Program-made: the position numbers and the translations under genes
Assembly (NCBI RefSeq): GCF_040802235.1
Contig: NC_133156.1
Location: 183,842,351 to 183,906,350, forward strand
Direction: 5' to 3'
Source of the DNA: Manis javanica
Taxonomy: Eukaryota > Chordata > Mammalia > Pholidota > Manidae
Length of the DNA stretch: 64,000 bases
In this document: piece by piece, positions 23,340 through 36,230 of the stretch
How the letters are laid out: the number at the start of each line of letters is the position of its first letter
Position numbering within the stretch: the stretch's first letter is position 1
Notes under the pieces: generated by a model
What the model saw: the letters and a program-made list of their open reading frames with translations, nothing else
Database searches by the model: none
Told to the model about the DNA's origin: nothing

Positions 23340-23560
23340 CCATGCCCAGGCCTGGGTTTTCTTGCCACCCAGCTTTCCTGCATCTCCCCTATCATAGCCT
23401 TGTGACAAAGGTCTAATTACTTAATTGTCTTCTCCTTCACTAGGCTCTTAGCTCTCTCTCAGAGGGCAGCAACTGTTAAACTCATATTTCTATCCTTTGA
23501 TCTGGCACACAAAGTCCATATATTCCATATGTATTTGTTGAGATGATGGATATATGAATT
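23340..23560 (+). mobile_element. LINE-2 3' region
   Basis: The blocks 'cactaggctcttagctctc', 'cagagggcagcaactgtta' and 'tatgtatttgttgagatga' are degraded plus-sense L2 3' end. Confidence 0.5.
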
Positions 23561-24009
23561 CTAGACTTCCTGAGGATGGAGACTGAGTCAAAGTTGAGCC
23601 CATAGTAAGGCAGATAGGTTGGCCAATTGATGGGAATGCTGGAGAGTGACCTGGAAAAGTTTCCCAGGTCAAACTGGATTTTTATCTTAAAGGAAACAAA
23701 GAAACCCAAAGGCTAGACTCTCCCAAATATCTGGAACATGGGTCAGTGAGAGACCAGACCCTGTCACATGTGAACCATGATTCTGGACAGTGGGTAGGTG
23801 GGTGGTGAAGTGAGGGGAACTTGGGTAATAAGAGAGGGGCTTTGCATGAACCAGTGGTGACCAAGTGCCCAGAGCTGAGGAACTGGTTAACTCAGTTGTC
23901 TACCCACAAGGTCCAAATCTAACAGAAAGAGAGAAAGGGAAGGAATGAGAGGGAGACACAGACCTCAAGTTTGGAAGCTAGATCAAACCAAACCTGAATC
24001 CCCATTCCA

Positions 24010-24150
24010 TCTCCTTCAATTATGGAGCTCTAGACATGGTATTAATCCTTCTGAGTCCTAGTTTGTGCATCTGAGGAGTGAGAATTAGATTAATATATGT
24101 GATAGGCCCCACACCATTCTTAGCTCATGGTAGATACTCAGTAAATGATG
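24010..24150 (-). mobile_element. MIR SINE, reverse orientation
   Basis: The blocks 'ctgagtcctagtttgtgca' and 'tctgaggagtgagaattag' fit reverse-complement MIR. Confidence 0.6.
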
Positions 24151-25810
24151 GCATCATATTTTGCATGCTGTATCAACATGTGTCCAGCTAATGTAAGTCA
24201 AGAAAAGGTTACTTACTAGAAGAATCCTAGCTCACAGCCTTGAAGAATTGGTTGACTCTGAAGCCTCAGAAAGGCCAGGAGAGTTGAGCCTGGGATTTCA
24301 GGAACATGAGGACTGCTCTTGGTCAGGGGTAGTGCCAGCCCCCTTATGTAATCTCCAGACAGAATCTCATTGACCAATTGGGATCCTGACAGTCCCACTA
24401 GGAATTGAGATGAGGTTCTCCTCCAGAAAAGTGAGGTGCTGTATCCAGAAGAAGAGGGGGTGGCAGAATTGTGGATCATTACATGTGAGGATCTCCTCCA
24501 CCCCCACCCTGGTGCTCATTTAGGCCTTTCACGGAGCCCTCATGTACAAAACTACATCAAGACTGCTCCCCCCGCCCTCCCCATTCTTTAAATTCCTTCA
24601 CCAATTTTTAATTTCAACACAGTCTGCTCAGTCTAGCTTAGCCCAGCCCTGAGCAGGAGGGTGGCATCTTTACTCAAGACTGCGCTCCTCCAAGGCCTGC
24701 TGCCTCCTCCCTGTCTCTTCCCAAGAGTGCCAGGCCCAAATACCTACCAGCTCTGTACAAGGTTCTATCCATAGACCCTACAGAAAAGGACCTCACTCCA
24801 GCTTTTAAATGTTCATTCACTTGTTCCTACTTTCACTTTTTCAAAGTGATTCTTCTTTTTACTTTACTCTTGGTGAAGTCCAGCAGGAGACATGTTCTTA
24901 GGAAGCTACTAGGAGACGGGGGGTTTCCAGTAGAACAAGAGGCTCGACTGAGACAAATTGAAAATACGAGTACCAAGGATTGCAAAGTATCCTTATGGAC
25001 TGAGCCCTTCACAGGGCCCCAACTGCCAGCTTTGGAAGCCTTTTCTGCTCCCAGTATTCTCCCACAGCAGTATCAGCCACTCAGGATGTCTGGAAGGCCT
25101 CTAGGCCTAAGACTTCATAGTGACTAGCCTCAGGCCCAGCAAAGGTGAGAAGCATGCTTACCTTCTCAAGACTGGTAAGTCAGCATATATGCCTTTATGA
25201 CCTTGTCCTCCCCTCTCTTTTGGAAGATTCCTAGTGCCAGGGCCCTCATGCCCACCAAGACCAGTCCATTCCAGGTGGTATGTATCGCTTGCTGCGAACC
25301 TGCCCCTTCCCTTTCCCCTTATTAAAGCTCATCTCCCCTGTGTCTCCTTCCCTTTCAGCCATCTGTGTGTTAGAATGCTCTGATTGGTTACTCCCCATAC
25401 AGCTGGTAAATTTAAAGTCCTAGAAAACTTGTATTTTATAGGGGAGTTTAAAGGGACAGAGTGTCCACTTCAAAGGGTTAGCTAAGGATTAGCTTCTAGT
25501 TGTGGGGCTCCTGGGCAGTGTAGCTCTAGTGCCTGAGGGAGGGAAGGAAAGGGGAAAAGAAGGCAGGAAGGAACTAAAGAACTAACTGTTGGGGAAGGAA
25601 GCAACTGATGGGGAGAGATTCCAGTCACAATCAATCACCTTCTCTGGATTCCATCTACCACAGTAAACAGATGGCTGCCTGCTCTGCCTAGTCATGTCTG
25701 GCTTGGGGGCAGCTGAATTCTCCCAGCCTGAGCATCATTAAAAAGTAGAGAAAACAATTTTTTTTTTTTTACAGAAAATTGTGAGAAGCAGTGAAATGTG
25801 GCATTTGGGT
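24151..25810. other. Single-copy stretch, no gene recognised
   Basis: No domain-bearing frame, RNA gene or confident repeat seen. A 12-base T run is at about 25759. Confidence 0.35.
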
Positions 25811-25814
25811 ATGG

Positions 25815-26400
25815 GAATTTTTACTCTCTCTTTATTTGAGATATAGTAGCCTGCAAACCATAAAATTCACTCTTTGAAGTTTACAATCGAGTGTTTTTTT
25901 AGTATATTCACAGGGCTGTGCAGCTATCCTCACTATCTTAATTCCAGAACATTTTCATTACCCCAAAAAGAGACCCCAGACCCATTAGCGGTCACTCCCT
26001 ACCTTCCAGCCCCTGGCAATAACTAATCTATTTTCTGTCTCCGTGAATTTGCTTATTTTGGATATTTCATATGAATAGAATTAAACAATAAGTGGCCTTT
26101 TGTGTCTGGTGTCTTTCACTTAACATGTTTTCAAGATTCATCCATGTTGTAGCATATATAGTACTTCATTCCTGTTTCTTGCTGAACAATATTCCATTGT
26201 CTGGATTCCTACATTTTGTTTATCCTGATGGACATTGGATTGTTTCCACTTTTTGGCTATTACAAATAATATTGCTATGAACATTCATGCACAAGTTTTT
26301 TTGTGGACATGTTTTCAGTTCTCTTGTCTATACACCTAAGAGTGGAATTGCTGGTCATGTGATAATTCTGTGGGTACATTTCTGAGGAACTGCCACAGGT
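25815..26400 (-). mobile_element. LINE-1 fragment (old)
   Basis: Reverse-complement L1 3' region: 'ataaaattcactctttgaa', 'cctggcaataactaatcta', 'gattcatccatgttgtagc' and 'gagtggaattgctggtca'. Confidence 0.85.
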
Positions 26401-26409
26401 TGGGGATTT

Positions 26410-27006
26410 TTGATACCTTTTTTCCCCTAATTATAAACATATGTTTATTGTAGAAAACTCATAATATATGCAAATATATTCAGAAGAAAATAAGATTCAC
26501 TCTAATTATATGACCCATTAATAACTTATTCTTACTATATTGGTATATTTCCTTCTTGTCTTGCTTATGTACATCATTTAAAAAACTGCTCTGAACTTAG
26601 AAAGATATATATATGTAGTTTTGTGTTCTAATCCTTTCACTTTTTACCTTCTGTTGTAGGCATTTTCCATCTCAGTCAATATTATGATGTGATTCTTTCT
26701 GACCACATTCTTTCAGCATTGGATTCATCATAGTTCATTTAATCAAGCTAATCAAGCTGTTCTTGGACATGGAGATAATTTCCACATTTTTATCACTGTC
26801 ACAAGTGATGCAATATCCTTGTAACGTAAATGTCCATTTACATCTCTGATAAGTTTTGAGATAAAATCTTAGAAGTGAAATTCTGGCTAAAAGAATGTGA
26901 AGCTCTAAAAAATAAACCTTTTGTTTTGAAATACTTTTAAATTTACAGAAAGGTTGTAACAATAGTACAGAGTCCCCATATACTCTTTACTCAGCTTCCT
27001 CTAATG
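26410..27006 (-). mobile_element. Old LINE-1 3' UTR, left part (interrupted)
   Basis: AT-rich degraded L1M UTR ending with 'aaatttacagaaaggttgt' and 'cagcttcctctaatgttaa'. The same UTR resumes after the younger L1, at about 27641-27930. Confidence 0.6.
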
Positions 27007-27016
27007 TTAATATCTT
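27007..27016 (+). repeat. Target-site duplication, left copy
   Basis: ttaatatctt, repeated at 27631-27640 and flanking the young L1 fragment. Confidence 0.7.
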
Positions 27017-27630
27017 TTTTAATTAATTCATTTTTTAATTAAGGTATTATTGATATACACTCTTATGAAGGTTTCACATGAAAAAACACTGTGGTTACTA
27101 CGTTCACCCATATTATTGTGTCCCCCCAATACCCCATTGCAGTCACTGCCCATCAGTATAGTAAGATGCCACAGAGTCACTATTTGCCTTCTCTGTGCTA
27201 CACTGTCATCCTCCTGATCCCCCCCAAACCATGTGTGCCAATCATAATACCCTTCAATCCCCTTCTCCTTCCCTCCCCCTCCACCCTCCCCTACCCCTCC
27301 CGTTTGGTAACCGCTAGTCCCTTCTTGGAGTCTGTGAGTCTGTTGCTGTTTTGATCCTTCAGTTTTGCTTCGTTATTATACTCCACACATGAGGGAAGTC
27401 ATTTGATACTTGTCTTTCTCTGCCTGGCTTATTTCACTGAGCTTGATATCCTCCAGCTCCATGCATGTTGTTGCAAATGGTAGTATTTGTTTCTTTCTTA
27501 TGGCTGAATAGTATTCCATTGTGTATATGTACCACATCTTCTTTATCCATTCATCTACTGATGGACACTTAGGTTGCTTCCATATCTTGGCTATTGTAAA
27601 TAGTGCTGCAATAAACATAAGGGTGTAACT
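27017..27630 (-). mobile_element. LINE-1 fragment, young type, nested in an older L1
   Basis: The minus strand at about 27618-27376 encodes the L1 ORF2 C-terminus (TIAKIWKQPKCPSVDEWIKK, then YTMEYYSAIRKKQILPF). The 3' UTR then ends in the 'gtattattgatatacactc' tail type shared with the copy at 98-751. A 10-bp target duplication, ttaatatctt, flanks it. The reading frame is truncated at its 5' end. Confidence 0.9.
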
Positions 27631-27640
27631 TTAATATCTT
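27631..27640 (+). repeat. Target-site duplication, right copy
   Basis: ttaatatctt, matching 27007-27016. Confidence 0.7.
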
Positions 27641-27930
27641 AACTAACAAGAGTATATTAATCAAAACTAATAAATTACCACTGGTACACTACTACTAACT
27701 AAACCCCAGACTTCATTTGGCCATCACCGGTACTTTCTTACTAATGCCTTTCTCAATTCCAGGAACCAGTCCGAGATACCATGTTGTATTGAGGGTGTGC
27801 ATACTCTTAAGGCTTTCAATATATGTGTGTGTGTGTATGTTTGTGTGTGTAAAAGTTGTATCATTTTATGGTCCCACCAAAAGTATAGGGGAAAAAAGAC
27901 TTTGCCAATCAAAAAGGCATAATAACAACA
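27641..27930 (-). mobile_element. Old LINE-1 3' UTR, right part
   Basis: Continuation of the L1M UTR begun at 26410, with 'attaccactggtacactac' and a short TG-rich tract at 27819-27850. Confidence 0.5.
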
Positions 27931-28309
27931 ACAATGATATAAATTTAGTGGGCATTTTTAAATTGTTGGTAGGTTTACAGACTTTTTCGTCTGCTTGGTG
28001 GCCAATTGTACTTGCCTTTGATTTCCCAATCTACAGGGGTTTTTGTCACTGTCTAGGCCTTGAAGTTCCATTCAATCTGACTTACAACCAGTGTCAGGTG
28101 AGTGTCTTGGAAGCCATCACTGCATCTTGTGAAGTCACCAAAGCAGGCGTCACCTGGGAAGGGCAGGCCTGCCCGCTTATCCCTGCAGGCCTTGTTTCCA
28201 TAAAGAGAATTCCCCGTGCTGCGGACCCTGGGTGGCAGCGGGGTGTGCTCTGCTAGGGAGCTGTGTACAAAGAGAAGTACAGGGTGGGCAGTGACGTATT
28301 GGAGAGAGC

Positions 28310-28490
28310 CCTGTCTAGGAGTTGGGAGAATTGGGGTTTGGTCCTACTTTTCTTAATACCTATGTGAACTTGATAAACTCTGGCCCATTTGCTGAGCTCT
28401 AATTTTTTCATCGGGTTAACTGGCTGAATCTCGGGGACTGAATGGGCAATTGTGAAGGCACTTTGTAAAGCACTGTACAAATGGATGACA
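28310..28490 (-). mobile_element. MIR SINE, reverse orientation
   Basis: Degraded reverse-complement MIR: 'acctatgtgaacttgataa' to 'ggcactttgtaaagcactg'. Confidence 0.6.
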
Positions 28491-29415
28491 TGGTTCTAGG
28501 GAATGAGGTCAGGAAGGGGACTGAGCGTTGCCTTATGTGGACAGTATGAACCTTAATCTACCATCCCTGGAGGGCAGGAAATGCTCCTGAGATCAACTCA
28601 GTTCCAGCCCTGAGCTCTGGTCTTGCCTGACAGAGAGGAAATCCCACTGTGGGCACTCCAGGCCCCCCCAACAAGGGTCCCTCTGGAATCCAGGAGGCGC
28701 ATGGTACTGCGCAGCAAGGGGCGCTTCTGGGGGCTGTCCACTCTCATGGGCCCACGTGCCCTGTGAGGCTTGACCTCTGCCCCTAGACCGCGCTTGAGGC
28801 TTTTATGCCCAGGACCCTGCCTCCCTGCCTCTCAGACCTGCCCCTCTCTGTCTCCATCCTCTCCCTGCTCCTGAGTTTCCCCGGCTTCCCTCTCCTTTTC
28901 TCCCTTCAGGGTAGCCCTTAAGACACCCCCCTCAGAGCAGTAGGAGCGCAGGATCAGAAAAACAGACACAAGGGAGAGAAGGGCCTAGGGGTGGAATTTG
29001 TCTGATCCTGAGACTCATAGAGGACAAATCCAAGACCTTCTTGGAATGGAAAGGGAAAAGGGAAAACACAAATTAATATCTGAGAAACAACATGGCCACA
29101 TGGAGAAGAAATTGGAAGATACGTCCTCTTGTCCAGGTACGGTCACAGACCTGTGGTATGGCCTCAGACGCGGCCCCCGTTGGCTCTGAGCCTGTTTCCT
29201 CAGCTGTGTAATGAGGGAGTGGGCTCCACAACCTCTAAGCAGCCGTGGGCACTCACTGTCCTGGAGAAAGCCACTGCCTGGAGGGGGGAAGGTTGTCTTT
29301 TATTTGACGTTCCTGGTCTTTCCCAGTCACTGATTGGGTCTCCTTTAGCAGCATTGCTGACAGATTGTTATTCAGGCCTGTTGTTCCTGTGAAGGTTTTC
29401 TGTGGCTCTGTATAG
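28491..29415. other. Single-copy stretch, no gene recognised
   Basis: C-rich then mixed sequence. No domain-bearing frame. A weak reverse MIR-like patch may lie near 29130-29220. Confidence 0.35.
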
Positions 29416-29419
29416 TCAT

Positions 29420-29620
29420 CACAGTAAACATGAGCTAGCTCTGGGCTTGACCTAAGTGCCCTCTGTGCATTATCTCATTGCATCTGCATGACTGCTTTTT
29501 GGGTTGGTCCTATTATTTTCATGTGATGAAAGAGGAAACAAAGGCTAGGTAGGTTTCCCACGGCCACACGGTGGGTGAGAGGCAGAGTGGGCCTCTGAAG
29601 CTGAGCTTTCTAGCTCACTG
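29420..29620 (+). mobile_element. MIR SINE
   Basis: Plus-sense MIR order: 'tgtgcattatctcattgca', 'ggtcctattattttcatgt' and 'cccacggccacacggtggg'. Confidence 0.8.
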
Positions 29621-30495
29621 GGTTGTGTCCCCCCAGGGGGACAGAGGAAATCGGAATGCAAGTGTCTGGGGCAAGTGAGTGACCATCGTCTGAACCAGTC
29701 TGGGAAAACTGTCCCCGAAGAGACTCCCGGCTTCTCATATTCCCCTGAGTCCTGAAAAGCTGGAGAGAGAGCGCTGGGTGGAGCATAAGGACCCCCTGGG
29801 AACGAGGGTTCTCTGGGGATGAGAGCAAGCGTTTCTCAGAGTTCTGGGGTTGCTGCCTGGCGGTAAGGCCCAGGACCCTGCCTGCATACCCTCTCTGCAC
29901 AGAGCTTCCTCCTTTCTCCAGGGCCGGGGATTTGCTGTATTTATGCAAAGGTGGTCCAAGAGCACCACAGCCTGCTTCCTCGGGCTGGGGTAGGGATGAT
30001 GACTTGGTTTGCATCTGGTCTCTGGGTAGACACATACCACTGTCATCATGCACCACCCAAAGTCAGGGGCCCACCATCTGGGCTCGCTGCCTAGAGAGGG
30101 CCCAGGACAGCCTGGAAGGGTGCAGTGGAGTGATACCAACAAGCCTCCCTCCCAGTGACTCTGTGACATTGGTCCCTCTGCTGTCCCCACAAAGTTACTT
30201 ACACTTCTAATTGCTACCTCTCTCTCCTTCACCCATGCATGGACTTAAAATTCACTGTGGAAAAAGAAAATTCCAAGACCTTGTGACCCTCCAAAGATGC
30301 ATTCTACCCAATGTTTTGATGAACTGGTTGGGAAATGATACCTTAGTTATCCAGGTCTTAAGCTAGGTTTGCACTTATATTGACTTAAAAGTCATGTTGG
30401 GCCAATTCTTTGCATTTGTTCTTATTAAGCCTTCCTAGGCAGTACTGGCTCAGGCATTGTGAGTACAAAAGAAATACAAGACAGACGGTCTAAAG
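29621..30495. other. Single-copy stretch, no gene recognised
   Basis: Chance minus-strand frames at 29610-30232 have no recognisable domain and low plausibility as exons. Confidence 0.35.
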
Positions 30496-30499
30496 GCCG

Positions 30500-30640
30500 T
30501 CCTTCATTTCACAGATGCAAACAGGACAGTCCAGAGATGCTAAGCAGCTTGTCGAAGGTCACACAGCCACTGTGGCAGTTCTGGGTTTGGAACTTGAGGT
30601 TCCTGCCTTGCAGCCCTGCTATTTCAACAGCATCTTATGT
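30500..30640 (+). mobile_element. MIR SINE, partial
   Basis: MIR 3' half: 'tttcacagatgcaaacagg' and 'gtcgaaggtcacacagcca'. Confidence 0.7.
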
Positions 30641-32490
30641 AACTTGCAGTATGGTTGGAGGAACAGGAATGACACCCCTTAAGCAATTACCTAGCCCTCT
30701 GAGGGGAGCAGAGGTCCCCTTGCTGGTGATTTCCAACCCACAGTGGGCTGCTGACAGTGTCTTTATGTTGTGTATTTATGTATGCATGTCTGGCAGTTGT
30801 AATTTTCTGTTAAGACTGGGAAATCCCATAATTTAAAACAATGATTGGATAAAATTGAATTCCTATACTTTTGCCTAGTTTGTGCTTCTTTAGTATATGT
30901 GTGTGTGTTGTGTTTTATGGTAGTTTTTCTAGCACTTTATCCTCAGACAATTTCACACAGGTTGATCTGGGTTAGGGCTCCCGGTGTGTGCTTTCAACAG
31001 GGCATGATGATGGAGACAGAGGAGAGCGGGAATGGAGTGTGGGGAAGGGGTAACCCGTGCGTGTGTGGAAAGGAGATACTGTGCCATCTTATTGGCTGGG
31101 AAACTCAGAACCTCAGGGAGAGGGGATCTGCCATGGTTGTCCGCTAGTGGAGTGAGGTGGGATCTCTGGGTGAAAGGAAAGAGGCTGTAAAGGGCATCTT
31201 TTAACCCAGAATGTACAGTTTTTGAAGGTTCCTGACTCAGTGTCAATATTATCCTTTCATTTGCTCAAATAATTCTGGAGAACACCGAACAAATAATGAT
31301 CTAAAATCACCTCTGGGCAAGGGCCCTGTGTCAGGTTCCAGGAGGGATGAATCTTACATTCAGGGACATATCCTGGTTATGTTCTCTCCTGTATAGGAGG
31401 GTGTCAGTCTCCTCTGGGTCCCATGGCTGCCTGAGGGCTCCCAGTCCACCTCAAGGGCTCCAGGATCGACTCCTGCCTAGCGCCAGGCCTCTTGGGGTTG
31501 GCATGGGGTAAGGGCTGCACATCCACTTTGCTGCCTTACCAAGATCAGATAGGAGGGAGCGAGGCTCTGTGGGGCTGGGCCTGGCTTCCAAGGAAGCCAA
31601 CCACGCAGCTCCTCTGAGAAGCCAGTGGACTGAGAGCAGTTGTTAGAGATCATGCGTCTCCATTCCTCCCTTGCGCTCAACTTTTTGTCAGAGAAAATGA
31701 AAACTACCAGGCTCACTATCCAGGAAAGAAACCAAATTTGGATCTCACAAGAGATCAGAACAGATTCTCAAAATGGAAGACTGGGGACTTCAGCACAGGC
31801 AGGCGTGCAGGCCTCAGAGGTGGCCCATCCTGGATCAGGGCCTCCCTGGGCCAAACAGCGGAGAGGGGCAGGGCTAGGTGAGGCAAAGCTGAGGTTGGGT
31901 CACGCTTCTAACTCCTGTTTCTTTGGAGCTATGAGTTAGACAGATTTTATCTTGCCTGTTTTGACCCTCCATGAGGCAACAGTTGTGGGTCTGTCCATGA
32001 GGCAACATGTGGAGAACAGAGAGCAGCTAGCACTCTGGTTCTTCTTTTGGTCCATTTAGCAACTTCTTGGAACTTTGAGCAAGAACAGGTATAACCCCTT
32101 GTGCCCTGAGGTGTGCAGTCTCTGATACACGCCTGTGGTCCAAAGGCCATTGAAAAACTGACCCTGGCTCAGCCCAGTCAAACATATGGGGGAAGGTATG
32201 GGGGGACATTAAATATGCAGCCTCAGCTGGGCCCTTCCATGCATCTGACTGGTCACTCAGCAGATAATTGTGGGCATCTACTTTGTCCTGTGCACCATGA
32301 GGGGTGTTCTGGTTCCTTCATGCCTCACTCCTTCCCCTTTATCGCAGCGAGGCCCACCCCTTACCGATAAAGACCCAGGACCACAGGGAGGAAACCGTGG
32401 GCTTGGCCTCTGTCACTGAGTGAGGGAAGCTGGTAGCAGTCTCTTGGCAAATTCAGATGAATCTGTTACAAACAGAGTTTTCCTCAAGTA
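30641..32490. other. Single-copy stretch, no gene recognised
   Basis: A short TG-rich patch near 30896-30912. No coding or RNA-gene signal that I can support. Confidence 0.35.
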
Positions 32491-32494
32491 ATTA

Positions 32495-32640
32495 TGGGTG
32501 CTTTCCAAACTTACCAATTCCCTAAATAATGGGGTAGGAGGAAGGGAAGCTTTCCAGGGAGAGAAACAGAATGGGCAAAGGCCCTGTGGTGAAAGGGAGC
32601 AGGGCTCCTTCAAAAACCCCAGGAAAGATAGTATGACAGG
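32495..32640 (-). mobile_element. LINE-2 fragment, reverse orientation
   Basis: The blocks 'gggaagctttccagggaga' and 'atgggcaaaggccctgtgg' are reverse-complement L2. Confidence 0.55.
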
Positions 32641-34625
32641 GAAAGATAGGTGAGTTTGCAGGTTGGGCTCCTGCTGGGCAAGTGGGGCCTCTCTGTGAGC
32701 CCCTCTCATGATCCCTGTGCTTTGCCCAGGACACCCCTTTCCTTCCTCAGCTCTGGGTCTAGCAATACGTTTTCTGGAAAGCCTTCTTGAGCACCTGGAT
32801 ACAGTTGGAACCTCTTCCACCTCTCCTCCAGACCTCGTCTCGCCTTAGAGGGAGCTCTCCTTTCCAGGGCTGGGGCTTTTCAGCCTTCCATGGCATCGGG
32901 CTGAGGCTGACCCCTCCTTCCTCCCACCTGAGGATCAAGCCTTACTCTGGAACTGTCCCAGTGGGGTATTTGCTGGAGCTGCCAGGCATGTGCCTAGGGC
33001 CTACTCTGTGCCCAAGAACCAACCCTGTCCCCAGGCACTCAGGGGCTGTTAGTCCCAGGGTATGAGGGCGGTTAGCTGACAGGGAATGTGACAGGAATAT
33101 AAAATGCCATCAGCCCAGGACCCCATATCCTGGGAGCAGCCTGGCTTTGTTGTGTGCCCTCCCCAGCCACCCAACATTGTCCTATTCTACCGCTGCTCTG
33201 AAACAATTTCAGAATCCCTACTCTTTGATCCTAGCCTTCTCCCAGAGTTTTCATCCACAATTCCCACCACCCCTGTCCTCAGCCTCATGGAGTCCCCCGG
33301 CACCCATCCTGCTTCCAGCCCACCCCCATTGCCCTCTTCTGAAGGTCCAGACCCTTTCTATGCTATCAGACACCCTCTTCCCCAAGCCTGCCAGCCCCTC
33401 ACCCCTCTGTCCTTCCACTGCCCATGACCAGGTTAGAACACCCTAATGCTGGATCAGATCAACCTCCTGCTGCCCACATCTTCCCCGTGGTGCTGGACCT
33501 ACTACAAACTCCAGACCTCCAATTGCAACCAAACCTCAAGCAGCCAGCCTTTCCCTCGCCTCTTGCCCTAGATGTGTTCCAAGCTTTCCCTGCTGCCCTC
33601 GACCCCGTAACTCCTCCATCACGCTTCTGGTAAGCAACTCCAAATCCCACCTCTCCGAGGGCTCAGAGGTCACCAGATGCGGTCCCCTGCTGGGGCTGTT
33701 ATGGAGGGGTGCTGCTCAGTCCTGGCTGGCAAGGAACATGAGCAGTTGCGGGGAGCGTGGTCATCTGACAGGCTCCAGCTGCAGCCAGTGGGAGTGTGGC
33801 AGGGGTGATAATGCACATTAAACCTAAACGTATGTGTGCCTGCAGCCATTACACTGTGAATGGTGCAGAAAATTGAGCAAATGTGTTTCCAGTATTCAAA
33901 AACAGATTATCTAATTTAGTAAACAAGTTGACAAATTGACAAATAAGTCAAGTTCCAGTATTATCTTCTTCGTTTTACTTTTATCTTGCTAGTTGGCACA
34001 AACAAAAACATCAACCGGCATTCATGTCAGAACTACACTCATTTGTCAGCTATAGTTGTAGGTTAGTTATGGATTCATCAGATTGGTAAAAATGAGTGGA
34101 AACATTTGATAAGACTCAATTTGCTATATACAATTCACAATAAAGAGTATTATATATTTTATTATTTATAAACTGCTAAACATCCTTTATGTCAATAACA
34201 TTTATAATAAGGGCCAATTGTTAAGCATTTTCCAGCATACCACAGGGCAGATTCCTTAGGCTGAGGAGTGACCAGAGATTTGACTCTTTGGAAGGATTCC
34301 CAGAGGAGGAAGGGAATCATGAGGGAAAGAAGCTCCCGTCATGGAGAGAGGAGGGGCAGGTAGGTGAGGCTCAGGTGGAGGGATTAGGATGGGTGGGCAG
34401 GGGCCCAAGAAAGGATGTTGGGGTGAAGAGAACCTGGGGTGGGTGGGGAGGAAGCTGGGGCTGTTTTCTCTGCCATGTGGGATGCAAGCTGTCTCCTGAG
34501 GTGAGAGCCAGGGAAGTGAGGAGCTGACCTGGGGGAAAGGTCTGGCCTAAGTGGCCAGTGAGAGGAAGGAGAGGACGTGCCAGGATGAGGCTGGCCCAGA
34601 AAGACAGGAAGTGACACACCAGAAC
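32641..34625. other. Single-copy stretch with a C-rich segment
   Basis: 33100-33640 is strongly C-rich on the plus strand, which removes stops and creates several overlapping open frames without domains. 33800-34230 is AT-rich and could be an old DNA transposon, but I could not identify it. Confidence 0.35.
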
Positions 34626-34629
34626 AGAC

Positions 34630-34815
34630 AATAACTGACAGCTGGATGGTGGGGCACAAACCAGGTGCAGCCCTGGGCCAAGCCCCTTGGTACAGACTGC
34701 TGTATTCATCTCCCAGGACAATCCTAGGAAGGAACGGGGGCTCTGAGAGGTCACGTCCTTCATCCAGGTGGTTGAGTGGCTGAGTCATAATGTGAACTTG
34801 GGCAGCAGGCTCTGT
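34630..34815 (+). mobile_element. MIR SINE, degraded
   Basis: MIR-like order 'gtgcagccctgggccaagc', 'ctcccaggacaatcctagg', 'ggctctgagaggtcacgtc'. Confidence 0.55.
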
Positions 34816-35239
34816 TGACAAGGCAGGAGTCTGAACAGAGGCAGAGGCACTGTCTCTCTGCTTAGCAAAGCCACCGAGCCTCTGCAAATTGGGATTGCGC
34901 CAGGACTGGCAGGGCAGGTGTGGCCACTTGTCAAGGGCCTGAGGGCATCACGAGGACTGGCAGAGCTGCCTCACGCCTCTGGTCCCTCCAGGGTCCACCT
35001 CCCGGGATGTTCCCACCACCACTCCGCAGTGTCTGCTAAAGCTAATAACAACAAATCAGGGCTTGCCTTTTTTTTTATACCTTTGTTATTTTTCTAATAA
35101 TTTATTCTTACTGTATTTTTAAAAAGTAAAGTACATGATAAATTGGAAATTTACAAAACTGGGCCTCTTCCATAGAACGTTTGAGAAGCACTGTCCTAAC
35201 CCACCCTTCTAATCACGCCCTCCCCTTCTGGAAAGCCTT

Positions 35240-35515
35240 AGTGACCGCCACTGGCAGAGGTTTCACATGGTGGGTGGAGACCAATTTGTGGGTTGGAGCT
35301 TAATTCAGTGTGTCATTACCAGCTCAAAAGAACAAGTAGAGCGAAACAGAAAGTATCAGAGTATATTGCATGTAGTAAATACATTTTGTTTCGGCCATAT
35401 ATATTTACTTATAGGTATACATATATTTCATATATTATAATGTGTATGTGTACTGGAGTGTGATGAATGTTGTCTTTCTTACTATTGTCACGGTAAAAAA
35501 AAGTTTGAATGCCAC
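35240..35515. mobile_element. hAT-type MITE fragment
   Basis: Same family as 20465-20680. The blocks 'gaccaatttgtgggttgga', 'gtatattgcatgtagtaaa' and 'aaaagtttgaatgccactg' occur in order. Confidence 0.6.
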
Positions 35516-35779
35516 TGGTCTGCAGGTAAAGAGGGCACTGCCAGGTCTGACTTTCTGAGCCATAGAGGAGAGAGATGACTGAGGCAGGGCATGTAGTGCT
35601 TTCTGGGAAATTTGTGAAGGAGAGCTGGGTTTGGGGGAAGGCCGGGTTATGGATGAGGAGAGGGGATGACAGGAGCAAAGGCCCAGAGAGACCACACCTT
35701 TCGCATCTAGATCGTGCAGGTGCTCCAGCTCAGAGGGCCTGGGTCATGCCTCTGGGAGTTTGCAGGTGGCATGAGAATT

Positions 35780-36230
35780 GCAGTCCCTGTGACAGGAGCC
35801 CAGAGGAGGGAGCCCCTCAGTCTGCCAGGAAATCAAGGGAGACTTTCTGGAGGTGGCAACACTGTAGCTGACTTCTAAGGAAGAGTTGGGGTTTGCCAGA
35901 AGAACGAGTTTGAGGAAGGCTTGCCTGGCCAAGTGAGTGGTTTGTGAAAAGGCACAAACAAGTTCATCATGTCTGGGGACCCTGAGCCATTTAGTGTGGG
36001 TGCAGCATGAATTAGGGAGGGGACCCTCATGTGTTGTGCTACCAATTGAGATTTTATTTTGGGATGAGGAGCCATGGAGGCATTTTGAACAGAACGACAT
36101 GAGTAGACTTACATGTCAGGACTCTGGGTACCCTGAGGAGAGGAGAGTAGCAGGGAGCAGACAGGGTGGGAGACCTCCAGGACACTATTGCAACAGTTGG
36201 GCCTGAAGTAGGGCAGTGGGGTGCAGGGGG
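35780..36230 (-). mobile_element. LINE-2 fragment, reverse orientation
   Basis: Reverse-complement L2 interior: 'gagactttctggaggtggc', 'ggatgaggagccatggagg', 'cgacatgagtagacttaca' and 'gacactattgcaacagttg'. Confidence 0.7.

Noticed and set aside
33104..33633. Several overlapping C-rich open frames
   Set aside because: The strong C bias removes stop codons in several frames at once. There is no domain and no codon-like pattern.
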